A stretch of DNA of 64,000 nt from Micromonospora parva (GTDB taxonomy: Bacteria; Actinomycetota; Actinomycetes; Mycobacteriales; Micromonosporaceae), in the NCBI RefSeq assembly GCF_000718515.1, contig NZ_JNZS01000031.1, forward strand, positions 1-64,000, written 5' to 3'. A program made the position numbers and the translations under genes. This document shows positions 44,174 through 53,236 of this stretch, piece after piece (the stretch's first letter is position 1; the number at the start of each line of letters is the position of its first letter). The notes under the pieces were generated by a model, which did not search any database, was not told where the DNA came from, and saw only the letters and a program-made list of their open reading frames with translations.

Positions 44174-45171
44174 CCGACGAACCACTGCTGCGGGTCCGCG
44201 GCCTGACCAAGCATTTCCCGGTACGGCAGGGGCTGCGCGCCACCGGCCTGGTGCGGGCGGTGGACGGGCTCGACTTCGACGTGCGCCCGGGCGAGACGCT
44301 CGGCCTGGTGGGGGAGTCGGGCTGCGGCAAGACCACCACCGGTCGGATGCTGGTGCGGCTGCTGGAGCCGACCAGCGGCAGCATCGAGTTCGCCGGCCGG
44401 GACATCACGCACGCCGGCCGCCGGGAGTTGCGTCCGCTGCGTCAGGAACTCCAGATCATCTTCCAGGACCCGTACGCGTCGCTGAACCCTCGGCACACCG
44501 TCGGCCGGATCGTGGCGATGCCGTTGCAGGTCAACGGGATCAAGCCGCCGGGCGGGATCAAGGCGCGGGTGCAGGAGTTGCTGGAGCTGGTCGGGTTGAA
44601 CCCGGAGCACTACAACAGGTACCCGCACGAGTTCTCCGGCGGCCAGCGCCAGCGCATCGGCATCGCCCGCGCGCTGGCCCTGCGGCCCAAGCTGATCGTC
44701 GCCGACGAGCCGGTCTCCGCGCTGGACGTGTCGATCCAGGCGCAGGTCGTCAACCTGCTGCGTGACCTGCAACGGGAACTCGGCCTGGCGTTCGTCTTCA
44801 TCGCGCACGACCTGGCGGTGATCAGGCACTTCTGCCAGCGGGTCGCGGTGATGTACCTGGGCCGGATCGTGGAGATCGGCGACCGGGAGGACATCTACGA
44901 GCGCCCGCAGCACCCGTACACCCGGGCTCTGCTCTCGGCGATCCCGGACGTCACCCAGCTCGGCCCGGCGGGCCGGATCCGGCTGACCGGTGACGTGCCC
45001 ACCCCGCTCGACCCGCCGTCGGGCTGCCGGTTCCGCACCCGGTGCTGGAAGGCGCAGGACATCTGCGCCACCGAGGAGCCCGCGCTGGTCCCGCGCGACG
45101 GCGGCCGGCAGGCCACCGCGTGTCACTTCCCCGAGGTGGCGGCTCCGATCGACGAGGAGGTGTCGTCGTGA
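44170..45171 (+). CDS. Oligopeptide/dipeptide ABC transporter ATPase (OppF/DppF type)
   Basis: The 333-residue second ATPase of the peptide importer has Walker [10 protein letters not shown], signature [15 protein letters not shown], Walker [14 protein letters not shown] and IAHDL. The C-terminal oligopeptide-transporter tail has [12 protein letters not shown]. Its ATG overlaps the preceding stop (ATGA), and its stop overlaps the next GTG (GTGA), so stoichiometric coupling is likely. Confidence 0.94.
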   Translation: MTDEPLLRVRGLTKHFPVRQGLRATGLVRAVDGLDFDVRPGETLGLVGESGCGKTTTGRMLVRLLEPTSGSIEFAGRDITHAGRRELRPLRQELQIIFQDPYASLNPRHTVGRIVAMPLQVNGIKPPGGIKARVQELLELVGLNPEHYNRYPHEFSGGQRQRIGIARALALRPKLIVADEPVSALDVSIQAQVVNLLRDLQRELGLAFVFIAHDLAVIRHFCQRVAVMYLGRIVEIGDREDIYERPQHPYTRALLSAIPDVTQLGPAGRIRLTGDVPTPLDPPSGCRFRTRCWKAQDICATEEPALVPRDGGRQATACHFPEVAAPIDEEVSS

Positions 45172-46175
45172 GTCTCTCCCCGGTGGAGGGTGTGGCGCTG
45201 GCCGAGATCGAGTCCGACCCGGACGCGAGCACGACCGCCGCCAGGGGTGTCGTCGGCCGCTCACCCGGGCAGCTCGCCTGGCTGCGGCTGCGCGGTGACC
45301 GGACGGCAGTGGTCAGCGGCGTACTCCTGGTGTTCTTCATGGTGTTGGGGTTGGCCGCGCCGCTGATCGAGATGCTCTACGGGGTCGGGCCGCGGGAGCA
45401 GTTCCAGAATCTGCTGGACGGCAACGGCATGCCGCTGGGGTACGCCGGCGGTGTCACCGGTGACCACTGGTTCGGGCTGGAACCGGGGCTGGGACGGGAC
45501 ATCTTTGTCCGGCTGATCTACGGGTTGCGCACGTCGCTGTTCATCGCGCTCGCCGCCGCGCTGATCACCGCGACGATCGGCGTCACGCTCGGCACGCTCG
45601 CCGGCTATCTCGGTGGCTGGCTCGACGCGGTGGTCAACTGGATCACCGACCTGACCCTGGCGATGCCCTTCCTGATCATCGCGCTGGCCCTCACCCCCGC
45701 CATCACGCTGCGCTTCTACGGCGAGCGGGGGCAGGTGTCGTCCGCGTTCGGGGTGGGTGTGCTGATCGCCGTCTTCGCCATTTTCGGCTGGACCAGCACC
45801 GCGCGGTTGGTCCGTGGGCAGGTCATCGCGCTGCGGGAGCGGGAGTTCGTGGAGGCGGCCAAGGCCAGTGGCGCCGGGTTGGGGCACATGCTCTTCCGGC
45901 AGCTGCTGCCGAACATCTGGGCGCCGATCCTGGTCTCGTTCTCGCTGGCGGTGCCGCAGTTCATTACCAGCGAGGCGGCGCTGTCGTTCATCGGCGTCGG
46001 GCTCAGTGATGAGACGCCGAGCTTCGGCCGAATGATCTACGACAGTCTGGACTACCTCCAGACCGACCCGGCGTACGTGTTCTTCCCGGGCGTCATGATC
46101 TTCGCCCTGGTGTTCGCCTTCAACCTCTTCGGCGACGCGTTGCGGGACGCGCTCGACCCGAAGTCGTCCCGGTAG
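45168..46175 (+). CDS. Peptide ABC transporter permease (OppC/DppC type)
   Basis: The 335-residue protein has a cytoplasmic N-terminus, one span near 45-65 and a BPD-type permease domain with about five further spans. The EAA loop is [24 protein letters not shown] 45168 overlaps the previous stop. It pairs with the permease at 46186. Confidence 0.92.
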   Translation: MSLSPVEGVALAEIESDPDASTTAARGVVGRSPGQLAWLRLRGDRTAVVSGVLLVFFMVLGLAAPLIEMLYGVGPREQFQNLLDGNGMPLGYAGGVTGDHWFGLEPGLGRDIFVRLIYGLRTSLFIALAAALITATIGVTLGTLAGYLGGWLDAVVNWITDLTLAMPFLIIALALTPAITLRFYGERGQVSSAFGVGVLIAVFAIFGWTSTARLVRGQVIALREREFVEAAKASGAGLGHMLFRQLLPNIWAPILVSFSLAVPQFITSEAALSFIGVGLSDETPSFGRMIYDSLDYLQTDPAYVFFPGVMIFALVFAFNLFGDALRDALDPKSSR

Positions 46176-46185
46176 GGGGTACCCC

Positions 46186-47172
46186 ATGGCGCGGTTTCTG
46201 CTCAAGCGGCTCTTCTCGGCCACGCTGACCCTGTTCGCGGTGAGCGTGTTGACCTTCCTGATGTTCTTCGCCCTGCCGCGTGACCCGGTGAGCAGCATCT
46301 GCTCGAAGAACTGCAACCCGGAGCGGTTGGAACGGGTCCGCGACGACCTGGGCCTCAACGACCCGCTGATCAGCCAGTACGCCGGTTACATGAAGGGCAT
46401 CGTGACCGGCCGGGACTTGGGCAGCGCCCAGGGTGGTCGATGCGACGCGCCCTGCCTGGGCTGGTCGTACGTCACCAACGAGGCCGTTTCGGACACCATC
46501 GCCCGGGTGCTGCCGGTGACGCTGAGCATCGTGATCCCGGCGGCGATCCTGTGGTTGCTGCTCGGTGTCGGTCTTGGCATGATCTCCGCGTTGCGTCGGG
46601 GCACCTGGCTGGACCGGGCCGCCATCGGCTTCTCGTTGACCGGCGCGTCGTTGCAGCTGTACTTCGTGGGCGCGGTGCTGCTGATGGTCTTCGTCTACAA
46701 CCTGCGGCTGCTGCCGGTGCCCAGCTACACGTCGGTGTTCGAGAACCCGGCGAAATGGGCCAGTGGGTTGGCGCTCGCCTGGGTGTCGCTGGCGTTCCTG
46801 TTCTCGGCCATCTACGCCCGGCTGTCCCGGGCGCAGATGTTGGAGACGCTGTCGGAGGACTTCGTCCGGACCGCGCGGGCCAAGGGCCTGGCCAAACCCA
46901 CCGTGTACGGGCGGCACGCGTTGCGCGCGGCGATCACTCCGGTGGTGACGATCGCCGGGTTGGACGTGGGCGGGGCGCTGGGCGGGACGGTGATCACCGA
47001 GACGACGTTCGGCATCCAGGGGTTGGGGCGTACGGCGGTGGACGCGGTGCGCTCGGGCGATCTGCCCACCATCATGGCCACCGTGCTGATCGCGGCCGTC
47101 TTCGTCGTCCTGGCGAACGTGTTGGTGGATCTGCTCTACGCGGTGATCGACCCCCGGGTCCGGCTGCGCTGA
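46186..47172 (+). CDS. Peptide ABC transporter permease (OppB/DppB type)
   Basis: The 328-residue protein has an N-terminal span (FLLKRLFSATLTLFAVSVLTF) followed by an external loop with two cysteines and the BPD permease domain. The EAA-like loop is VRTARAKGLAKPTVYGRHAL. Ten nt separate it from the OppC-type gene. Together they form the translocation pore for the two ATPases. Confidence 0.92.
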   Translation: MARFLLKRLFSATLTLFAVSVLTFLMFFALPRDPVSSICSKNCNPERLERVRDDLGLNDPLISQYAGYMKGIVTGRDLGSAQGGRCDAPCLGWSYVTNEAVSDTIARVLPVTLSIVIPAAILWLLLGVGLGMISALRRGTWLDRAAIGFSLTGASLQLYFVGAVLLMVFVYNLRLLPVPSYTSVFENPAKWASGLALAWVSLAFLFSAIYARLSRAQMLETLSEDFVRTARAKGLAKPTVYGRHALRAAITPVVTIAGLDVGGALGGTVITETTFGIQGLGRTAVDAVRSGDLPTIMATVLIAAVFVVLANVLVDLLYAVIDPRVRLR

Positions 47173-47211
47173 CCCCACGGTGCCCGCCACGCCGACGGAT
47201 GGCGAAATTTA

Positions 47212-47239
47212 TCGACAACTGTTACACAACTCGTAGGTT
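47212..47239 (+). promoter_or_regulatory. Probable internal promoter of the binding-protein gene
   Basis: TCGACA and TAGGTT are spaced by 16 nt in an AT-rich patch 80 nt upstream of the lipoprotein gene. A separate promoter would raise binding-protein expression above the rest of the operon. Confidence 0.45.
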
Positions 47240-47318
47240 TTCTTCCTTACGATCCTCGGGACGTCGGCGGTTCTCGCCCCGACGAAACCGCACGGCACAT
47301 GGCTGAAGGAGGTACTTC

Positions 47319-49061
47319 ATGCGACCACGCGTGGCGGTTGCCGCAGGCGGCGCGATTGCTCTGGTTGTGGCACTGGGTGCGTGCTCGAAGAACACGGGCG
47401 AGGGCACGACGGTGGACACCGACCGGAAGCAGACCGGGGTCATCGCGACCGACCCCAAGGACTCGCAGGGGCCGGCGGCCGAGGTGAGCGGCGCCGCGAA
47501 GGGCGGCACCTTCACCGTCATCCGGGAATCGCCGATCTCCCACCTCGACCCGCAACGGACGTACTCGTTCGCCGGTCTCATGGCCAACCCGCTCTGGTCC
47601 CGCTACCTGACCACCTGGAAGGACGACGGCAAGGGTGGCCTGGTCCTGGTGGGTGACCTGGCCGAGACCCCGGGCAAGAACGTCAACAACGACTGCAAGG
47701 TCTGGGAATTCACCATCAAGGACGGGGTGAAGTTCGAGGACGGCCGGCCGATCACCGCCAAGGAGATCGCGTACGGCATCGCCCGGTCCTTCGACCCCGA
47801 CCTCGCCGGCGGCCCCACCTACATCCAGGAGTGGCTGGCCGACACCGCGCAGTTCGACACCAAGTGGGACTTCAAGAAGAACAAGACGTCGCTGCCGCCC
47901 GGCCTCTCCACGCCGGACGCCAAGACGCTGCGCTTCGAGTTCGCCAAGCCCCGCTGCGACCTGCCGTTCGCCGCCTCGCTGCCGACCACCGCGCCGCTGC
48001 CCGCCGACAAGGACACCGGCATCAACGTGGACAAGCAGCCGTTCTCGTCCGGCCCGTACCGGGTCGCCGAGAACCAGGTGGGCGTCCAGCTCACCCTGGA
48101 GCGCAACCCGAACTGGGACGCCAACACCGACCCGGTGCGCCACCAGTACCCGGACCGGTTCGTCTGGACCTTCGGGCCGACCGCGGACGCCGCCAACAAC
48201 CGGGTGATCGCCGACAACGGCGCTGACCAGAGCGCACTGGCGTTCAACACCGTGCCCGCCTCGCTGGTCGCCAAGGTGGCCGGAGACGCCGCGCTCAAGT
48301 CCCGGACGATCCTCTCGCCGACCCCGAGCGCCAACCAGTTGGTCATCAACAACCAACGGGTCACCGACCTCAAGGTCCGGCAGGCGCTCAACTACGCCAT
48401 CGACCGCGAAGGCATGATCAAGGTGCTCGGCGGCCAGAACGTCGCCGCACCGCTGACCACGCTGATGCCGTCGTCGACCATCGGCTACAAGGCGTACGAG
48501 GCGTACCCGGCCGGGCCCAACGGCAACGTCGACAAGGCCAAGGAGCTGCTCGGCGGCAAGACGCCGGAGCTGGTCCTCGGCGTCGCCGACAACTCCACCG
48601 AGCAGCAGCAGGGCGCCCAGCTCAAGGCCAACCTGGAGCGGGCCGGCTTCAAGATCACGCTGCGGAACATCTCCGACGACGCCAAGCTCGACGAGATCAA
48701 GAAGAAGAACAACCCCTGGGACCTGTACATCGGTAACTGGGCTGCCGACTGGCCGAGCGGGGCGTCGATCCTGCCGGTGCTCTATGACGGCCGCACCATC
48801 AAGGCCGAGGGCAACAGCAACCAGTCCTTCTTCAACGACCCGGCCGTCAACGCCGAGATGGACCGCATCCTGGCGCTCGCCCCGGCCGACCAGGGCCCGG
48901 AGTGGGCCAAGCTCGACGAGCGGATCATGAAGGAGCACGCGCCGGTGGTGCCGCTCTACGTGGACGTGGCGTACAACGTGCACGGGTCCAAGGCCGGCGG
49001 AGTCTTCATCTCCAGCGTCTTCGGCTACCCGTCGTTCGTGAACGCGCACGTCAAGCCGTAA
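47319..49061 (+). CDS. Peptide-binding lipoprotein (SBP family 5)
   Basis: This 580-residue solute-binding lipoprotein captures oligopeptides for the upstream importer. The signal peptide ends in a lipobox LGACS (cysteine near residue 22). The SBP_bac_5 fold is clear: LDPQRTYSFAGLMANPL, FTIKDGVKFEDGRPITAKEI, PFSSGPYRV, and VRQALNYAIDREGM. AAGGAGG precedes the ATG. A hairpin terminator follows at 49079. Confidence 0.95.
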   Translation: MRPRVAVAAGGAIALVVALGACSKNTGEGTTVDTDRKQTGVIATDPKDSQGPAAEVSGAAKGGTFTVIRESPISHLDPQRTYSFAGLMANPLWSRYLTTWKDDGKGGLVLVGDLAETPGKNVNNDCKVWEFTIKDGVKFEDGRPITAKEIAYGIARSFDPDLAGGPTYIQEWLADTAQFDTKWDFKKNKTSLPPGLSTPDAKTLRFEFAKPRCDLPFAASLPTTAPLPADKDTGINVDKQPFSSGPYRVAENQVGVQLTLERNPNWDANTDPVRHQYPDRFVWTFGPTADAANNRVIADNGADQSALAFNTVPASLVAKVAGDAALKSRTILSPTPSANQLVINNQRVTDLKVRQALNYAIDREGMIKVLGGQNVAAPLTTLMPSSTIGYKAYEAYPAGPNGNVDKAKELLGGKTPELVLGVADNSTEQQQGAQLKANLERAGFKITLRNISDDAKLDEIKKKNNPWDLYIGNWAADWPSGASILPVLYDGRTIKAEGNSNQSFFNDPAVNAEMDRILALAPADQGPEWAKLDERIMKEHAPVVPLYVDVAYNVHGSKAGGVFISSVFGYPSFVNAHVKP

Positions 49062-49078
49062 GGCGCAGCGCAGAAGTT

Positions 49079-49120
49079 CAGGGGTCCCCTTCCGACAACG
49101 CCGTCGGGAGGGGACCCCTG
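49079..49120 (+). terminator. Hairpin terminator of the oligopeptide ABC operon
   Basis: An 18-bp stem (49079-49096 with 49103-49120; one wobble pair) has a 6-nt loop and starts 17 nt after the stop. A related hairpin recurs at 52164-52203. Confidence 0.85.
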
Positions 49121-49218
49121 TCGTCGTCCGGGAAGCCGCGCCCCCGATCGGATCGGACCGCTACGGTCGGGTGCGGGGCAGGGTCCTTCGGTCAGGCTTG
49201 ACGTCGAAAGGAGGCCTC

Positions 49219-50088
49219 GTGATCGCGGCACTCAACAGGCTTGTCGACCTGCTCGAAGAGCACCTTGCCGAGGAGTTCGACGTCAACGCGGTGGCCAGGA
49301 CGCTCGGCACCACCGAGTACCACCTGCGCCGGATGTTCTCCTCGTTGGCCGGCATGCCGCTGTCCGAGTACGTGCGCCGACGCCGCATGACCGTCGCCGC
49401 CGCCGACGTCGTTCGGGGCGAGGACGATCTGCTGGGCATCGCCGTCCGGCACGGATACGGCTCGACCGAGGCGTTCGGGCGGGCGTTCCGGGCGGTCCAC
49501 GGTGCCAGCCCCGGTGACGTACGCCGCGATGGAGGCCCCCTTCGCACACAACCGCAGCTCAGGTTCCGCCTGACCGTCGAAGGGAGCACCCCCATGGACA
49601 CCCGCATCGCCGACCGCCCCGCGTTCCGGCTCGTCGGACACGCCGCCCGGGTACCACTCATCCACCAGGGCATCAACCCGCACATCCAGCAGCACATCGC
49701 CGGGCTGGCACCGCAGGAGCATGTCCGGCTCAAGGCGCTCAGCGACACCGAGCCCGCCGGGCTGCTGCAGGTCAGCGACGACGTCGACGCCGAGGCCACC
49801 GAGGGCACCGAACTGACGTACCTGCACGGGGTCGCGGTGTCCCGGGACACCCCGGTCCCCGACGACCTGGACGCCATCGAGGTGCCGGCCGGCCAGTGGG
49901 CGGTCTTCCGCACCGCCGGACCCCATCCGCAGGCCCTGCAGGACACCTGGGCCGCGACCGCGACCGAGTGGTTCCCGTCCAACCCGTGGCGGCTGCGGCC
50001 GGGCCCATCGATGGTTGCCATCCTCGAACGCGCTGCCGACTTCAGCACCGCGACCTGCGAACTGTGGTTGCCCATCGAGCCGGCGTGA
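49219..50088 (+). CDS. AraC-family regulator with GyrI-like effector domain
   Basis: The 289-residue protein has two helix-turn-helix units (NAVARTLGTTEYHLRRMF; GIAVRHGYGSTEAFGRAFRAVHG) in its first ~115 residues. A GyrI-like small-molecule-binding domain follows (TRIADRPAFRLVGHAARVPL to WLPIEP). This architecture is seen in MarA/Rob/BltR-type multidrug-response regulators. GTG 49219 has AAAGGAGG just upstream. Confidence 0.9.
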   Translation: MIAALNRLVDLLEEHLAEEFDVNAVARTLGTTEYHLRRMFSSLAGMPLSEYVRRRRMTVAAADVVRGEDDLLGIAVRHGYGSTEAFGRAFRAVHGASPGDVRRDGGPLRTQPQLRFRLTVEGSTPMDTRIADRPAFRLVGHAARVPLIHQGINPHIQQHIAGLAPQEHVRLKALSDTEPAGLLQVSDDVDAEATEGTELTYLHGVAVSRDTPVPDDLDAIEVPAGQWAVFRTAGPHPQALQDTWAATATEWFPSNPWRLRPGPSMVAILERAADFSTATCELWLPIEPA

Positions 50089-50150
50089 CGTGAGACCCAG
50101 GGCCAGACCGGCGTGAGTCGGCTGCAACCTGCGCCATGAGAGGGCTGAAT

Positions 50151-50185
50151 GTAACCTTGTGGATACGTACCCATCCGGTTACGTT
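50151..50185. promoter_or_regulatory. Nested dyad operator and -10 box upstream of ArsR gene
   Basis: GTAACC (50151) and GGTTAC (50177-50182) form perfect outer arms around a near-palindromic GGATACGTACCC centre. A TACGTT box (50180-50185) overlaps the right arm and ends 7 nt before the ArsR ATG. The regulator bound here would block a leaderless promoter. Confidence 0.6.
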
Positions 50186-50192
50186 AGCTGCC

Positions 50193-50510
50193 ATGGACGC
50201 CGTGTTGCACGCGCTGGCAGACGAGAGTCGGCGCACGGTTCTCGATATTCTCCGCGACCGCCCGGCGAGTGCGGGAGAGCTGGCCGAGGCCCTCCCGATC
50301 GCTCGTCCGGGCGTCTCCCGGCATCTCCGCGTACTGCGGGAAGCCGGGCTGGTCGACGTACGGCAGGACGCGCAGCGCCGGATCTACACCCTCCGCCCGG
50401 AGGCGCTCGTCGAGGTCGACGAGTGGCTGGGGGAGTACCGCCGGCTCTGGGAGAACCGGCTCGGCGCTCTTCAGACCGAGATCGCACGAGGAAAGAAGGC
50501 GCGACGATGA
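50193..50510 (+). CDS. ArsR-family transcriptional regulator
   Basis: The 105-residue protein has winged helix ELAEALPIARPGVSRHLRVLREAGL and wing VRQDAQRRIYTLRPE, and an ENRLGALQTEI tail typical of ArsR proteins paired with AHSA1 proteins. No metal-site cysteines. The ATG at 50193 is set by the leaderless -10 box. It overlaps the next gene as ATGA. Confidence 0.9.
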   Translation: MDAVLHALADESRRTVLDILRDRPASAGELAEALPIARPGVSRHLRVLREAGLVDVRQDAQRRIYTLRPEALVEVDEWLGEYRRLWENRLGALQTEIARGKKARR

Positions 50511-51031
50511 CCACGATCGCGACGATGCGGACGCTCGATGAAAACCGCGGAGCAGTCCGGGTCGAGACCCTTTACGACACGGGCATCGACGACCTCTGGG
50601 AGGCGTGTACGACGCCCGAGCGGCTGGCCCGCTGGATCGCCCGGGTCGACGGCGACATGCGGGTCGGCGGCACCATCCAGGCCGTCTTCACGAGCAGTTG
50701 GACCGGTCCCGCGCGCATCGAGTTGTGCGATGCGCCTCACCACCTGCTGCTGACGACGAAGCCGGGTGCGGACGACGAGGGGCAGATCGAGGCGTGGCTG
50801 ACCGAGGAGGGCTCCAGGACTCGGCTGGTGGTCGAGGAGCGCGGCCTGCCGACGGGGCACCTCCCGTCCCACGCCTCTGGTTGGCGGGTCCACCTCGAGG
50901 ATCTCGGTCGGTCGCTGGAGGTCGACGGACCGGTCCATCCGGAGGGCTGGAACTCCGATTCCCGAGCGCCCGGCTGGACGGAGCGCTGGGAAGAACTCAC
51001 GCCGACATACCAAAAGATAGGGATCGGTTGA
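50507..51031 (+). CDS. SRPBCC/AHSA1-family protein
   Basis: The 174-residue START-like protein has VETLYDTGIDDLWEACTTPERLARWIARVDGD followed by strands and LGRSLEVDG helix. It is coupled to the ArsR gene (ATGA) and to the VOC gene (TGATG). Likely binds or buffers a hydrophobic compound to which the operon responds (inferred). Confidence 0.88.
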   Translation: MTTIATMRTLDENRGAVRVETLYDTGIDDLWEACTTPERLARWIARVDGDMRVGGTIQAVFTSSWTGPARIELCDAPHHLLLTTKPGADDEGQIEAWLTEEGSRTRLVVEERGLPTGHLPSHASGWRVHLEDLGRSLEVDGPVHPEGWNSDSRAPGWTERWEELTPTYQKIGIG

Positions 51032-51411
51032 TGTCGAACCTGATCAGGCTCAGCCTGACGACGGTAAATGCTCCCGACGCCATCGCGCTCGCGCGGTTCT
51101 ACGCAGAGATCACCGGCGGGGTCGCGAAGGGTGACGAGTGCTGGGCGCTGGTGGAAGGGCCGAACGGTGACATCGGCTTCCAGCAGGTCGACGACTACCG
51201 GCCCCCCACCTGGCCGGATGGCGAGGTGGGGATGCAGATGCACCTCGAGTTCTTCGTCGACGACCTGGAAGCGACCGGAGCGCGTGTGCTGGCAGCCGGT
51301 GCCACCCGATTCGAGCATCAGCCCAACGCGGACCACTGCTTCGTGTACGCAGACCCGGCCGGGCACCCGTTCTGCCTGTCGATGTGGGGGGCACCGAGAG
51401 TCGGCGACTGA
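51031..51411 (+). CDS. VOC-family protein
   Basis: The 126-residue protein has RLSLTTVNAPDAIALARFYAEITGG, a central MHLEFFVDDLEATGARVLAAGA and terminal VYADPAGHPFCLSMWG, all typical of VOC folds. It is the last gene of the ArsR-AHSA1-VOC operon. Ligand unknown. Confidence 0.88.
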   Translation: MSNLIRLSLTTVNAPDAIALARFYAEITGGVAKGDECWALVEGPNGDIGFQQVDDYRPPTWPDGEVGMQMHLEFFVDDLEATGARVLAAGATRFEHQPNADHCFVYADPAGHPFCLSMWGAPRVGD

Positions 51412-51718
51412 CTCAGCTCGTTCGGGCATCGGTCTTCAGGCGCGGGCCACAGCGGCTCCGAACCCGCACCCGCAGCCTGCTCATCGAAGCCACGAATCAG
51501 TTCCTCGTGCCAATGTGATTGTGAGGCGACGCAGTGGCCTGTTGAGGGGAATCTGTGTACTTCGGTGCGGGCGCTCCCGGTGATGTTGGCTGCGCCTCTC
51601 AGAGTGTGGGCGTTGCGGCTACTGCTCCTCGGCTGCTCGGCCGTTGACCCCGGGATATCGATCTGCTTGGCTGCCTTCGCGATGACCTTGAGAACCCCTC
51701 AAACAACGGGAGATAGTC
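51412..51718. other. 307-nt gene-free interval
   Basis: I see no credible gene here. GC content appears lower than in neighbouring coding DNA. It contains a TTGAG/CTCAA hairpin (51688-51702) and the GGGAGAT ribosome site of the DUF805 gene. The promoter of that gene must lie here, but I cannot place it. Confidence 0.5.
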
Positions 51719-52090
51719 ATGTCCTTCGGTGCCGCAATCAAGTCGGTCCTCAGCCAGTACGTCGGATTCTCGGGTCGGGCCCGCCGATCTGAGTACTGGT
51801 GGTTCACCCTGTTCACATTCCTTGTCAGCATTGCCGCCGCCATCCTGGACAGCGCGCTGGGATTGACCTTCGAGGGCTCGTCGACCGGCTTCATCGGTCT
51901 TGTCGCCTCCCTGGCGCTGCTGCTGCCGGCGCTGGCGGTCGCGGTGCGGCGCCTGCACGACACCGACCGGACGGGGTGGTGGTTGCTGATCGGCGTGGTG
52001 CCGCTCGTGGGCGCCATCGTCCTGATCGTGTTCTTCGTATCGGACAGCACCCCCGGAGCGAACCGCTTTGGCCCCAGTCCCAAGGGCTGA
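51719..52090 (+). CDS. DUF805 membrane protein
   Basis: The 123-residue protein has the DUF805 marks: GRARRSEYWWFTLF at the first span, RRLHDTDRTGWWLLIG before the last span, and ANRFGPSPKG at the end. Four hydrophobic spans. The family's function is unknown. GGGAGATAGTC precedes the ATG. Confidence 0.88.
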   Translation: MSFGAAIKSVLSQYVGFSGRARRSEYWWFTLFTFLVSIAAAILDSALGLTFEGSSTGFIGLVASLALLLPALAVAVRRLHDTDRTGWWLLIGVVPLVGAIVLIVFFVSDSTPGANRFGPSPKG

Positions 52091-52111
52091 CCGCTGTCCG
52101 CGCCCAGCATC

Positions 52112-52146
52112 GCGTGAACATCCCGAACGCGCACGTCAGGCGGTAG
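52112..52146 (+). pseudogene. Possible 3' remnant of a peptide-binding lipoprotein gene
   Basis: The frame ends PNAHVRR-stop with GAACGCGCACGTCA, matching the end of the intact binding protein (VNAHVKP-stop, 49044-49061). A related hairpin follows 17 nt after the stop, the same distance as at 49079. This suggests a second copy of which only the tail and terminator survive. The match is short. Confidence 0.35.
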
Positions 52147-52163
52147 CTTGACCGCGGGCAGGG

Positions 52164-52203
52164 GAGGGTCCCTTCTCGACATTCTTGGCGGGAGGGGACC
52201 CTT
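52164..52203. terminator. Hairpin terminator between DUF805 and oxidoreductase genes
   Basis: The arms 52164-52180 and 52187-52203 pair with two wobbles and two mismatches and share AGGGTCCC/GGGGACCC with the hairpin at 49079. It lies between convergent genes and can serve both. Confidence 0.65.
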
Positions 52204-52226
52204 CCGTCTGGCGGCGGCGCGGCGGA

Positions 52227-53129
52227 TCAGGGGACGAGCACCACTCCGCCGCGCACGCCGCCCTGGGCCACCCGCTCGTGGGCGGTCGCCGCGTCGGCGA
52301 AGTGGTACACGTGAGCGACCCGGAGCGGGAGGTCGCCGGTGGCGACGAGTTTGACCAACTCGCCCAGCCGGGATCCGTCCGGTTGCACCTCCAGCGCGGA
52401 GGTCCGGATTCCCCGCACCGGCTCCGGGCGCAGCGGGGGTGACGCGGCCACGTAGCCGCCGCCGTCCCGAACGAGGTCCAGCAGCGAGGGGCCGATCACC
52501 GCCAGGTCGATGACCGCGTCGTACGTCCCGGTCGGGTCGTCGGCGCGCGACAGGAACGCCGCGCCCAGCGACTCGACGAACTCTCTGTCGTCGGCCCCGG
52601 CGAGTCCCGTGGCGTGCAGACCGGTCGCCCGGGCCAGCGCCAGCACGAACCCGCCAACCTGCCCGGCGGCGCCGGTGACGAGCACTGTCGACCCCGCGGG
52701 GAGCGCGAGCAGGTCGAGGGCCTGGGCGGCGGCGAGGCCATTGGTCGGCAGCGTCGCCGCCTCGGTGGCGGGGACACCGGTGGGCGCGGAGGTCAGCCAG
52801 GCGACGTCGAGGACCACGTACTCCGCGTGGGTGCCGACGGTGGTCTGTAGCCACGGCGAGAAGCCGATGACCTCGTCGCCGATGGTGAACTCCTCGACCG
52901 ACGGGCCGACCGCGTCGACGCTGCCGGCGACGTCCCAGCCGGGCGTGTACGGCAGGCCGGTCGGCAGCGGGGCCGGGAACCGACCGGAGCGGATCATCAG
53001 ATCGACCGGATGTATCACCGACGCCGCGACCCGTACCCGCACCTGCCCCGGCCCGGGCTCGGGCATCGGCACGTCGACCACCTGCAGGACCTCCGGCCCT
53101 CCGAACTGTGCATAACTGACCGCGCGCAT
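52227..53129 (-). CDS. NADPH:quinone reductase-like MDR oxidoreductase
   Basis: This 300-residue zinc-independent medium-chain reductase has MRAVSYAQFGGPEVLQVVDVP at the N-terminus, LPYTPGWDVAGSVDAVG, and the nucleotide-binding loop VTGAAGQVGGFVLALA. It reduces quinones or other electrophiles using NADPH. ATG 53129 follows AAGGAGA. It is divergent from a DUF24/HxlR regulator with a shared operator, a pairing known from the QorR-qor2 locus of corynebacteria. Confidence 0.9.
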   Translation of the reverse strand: MRAVSYAQFGGPEVLQVVDVPMPEPGPGQVRVRVAASVIHPVDLMIRSGRFPAPLPTGLPYTPGWDVAGSVDAVGPSVEEFTIGDEVIGFSPWLQTTVGTHAEYVVLDVAWLTSAPTGVPATEAATLPTNGLAAAQALDLLALPAGSTVLVTGAAGQVGGFVLALARATGLHATGLAGADDREFVESLGAAFLSRADDPTGTYDAVIDLAVIGPSLLDLVRDGGGYVAASPPLRPEPVRGIRTSALEVQPDGSRLGELVKLVATGDLPLRVAHVYHFADAATAHERVAQGGVRGGVVLVP

Positions 53130-53180
53130 CGCCGTCTCCTTCGTGGCTTTTTTTCTGATCACCACGACCGTACGAATCAC

Positions 53181-53215
53181 AGGCACTGTCAGTAAGTAGG
53201 TACCGTAAAGTGCCT
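53181..53215. promoter_or_regulatory. Probable HxlR operator between divergent genes
   Basis: AGGCACT (53181-53187) and AGTGCCT (53209-53215) are perfect arms around an inner GTAAGTAGGTACC-containing core. The site lies 21 nt before the HxlR start and 51 nt before the reductase start, suitable for controlling both. Confidence 0.6.
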
Positions 53216-53236
53216 AGGGCACCCGAGGGGGAATCG

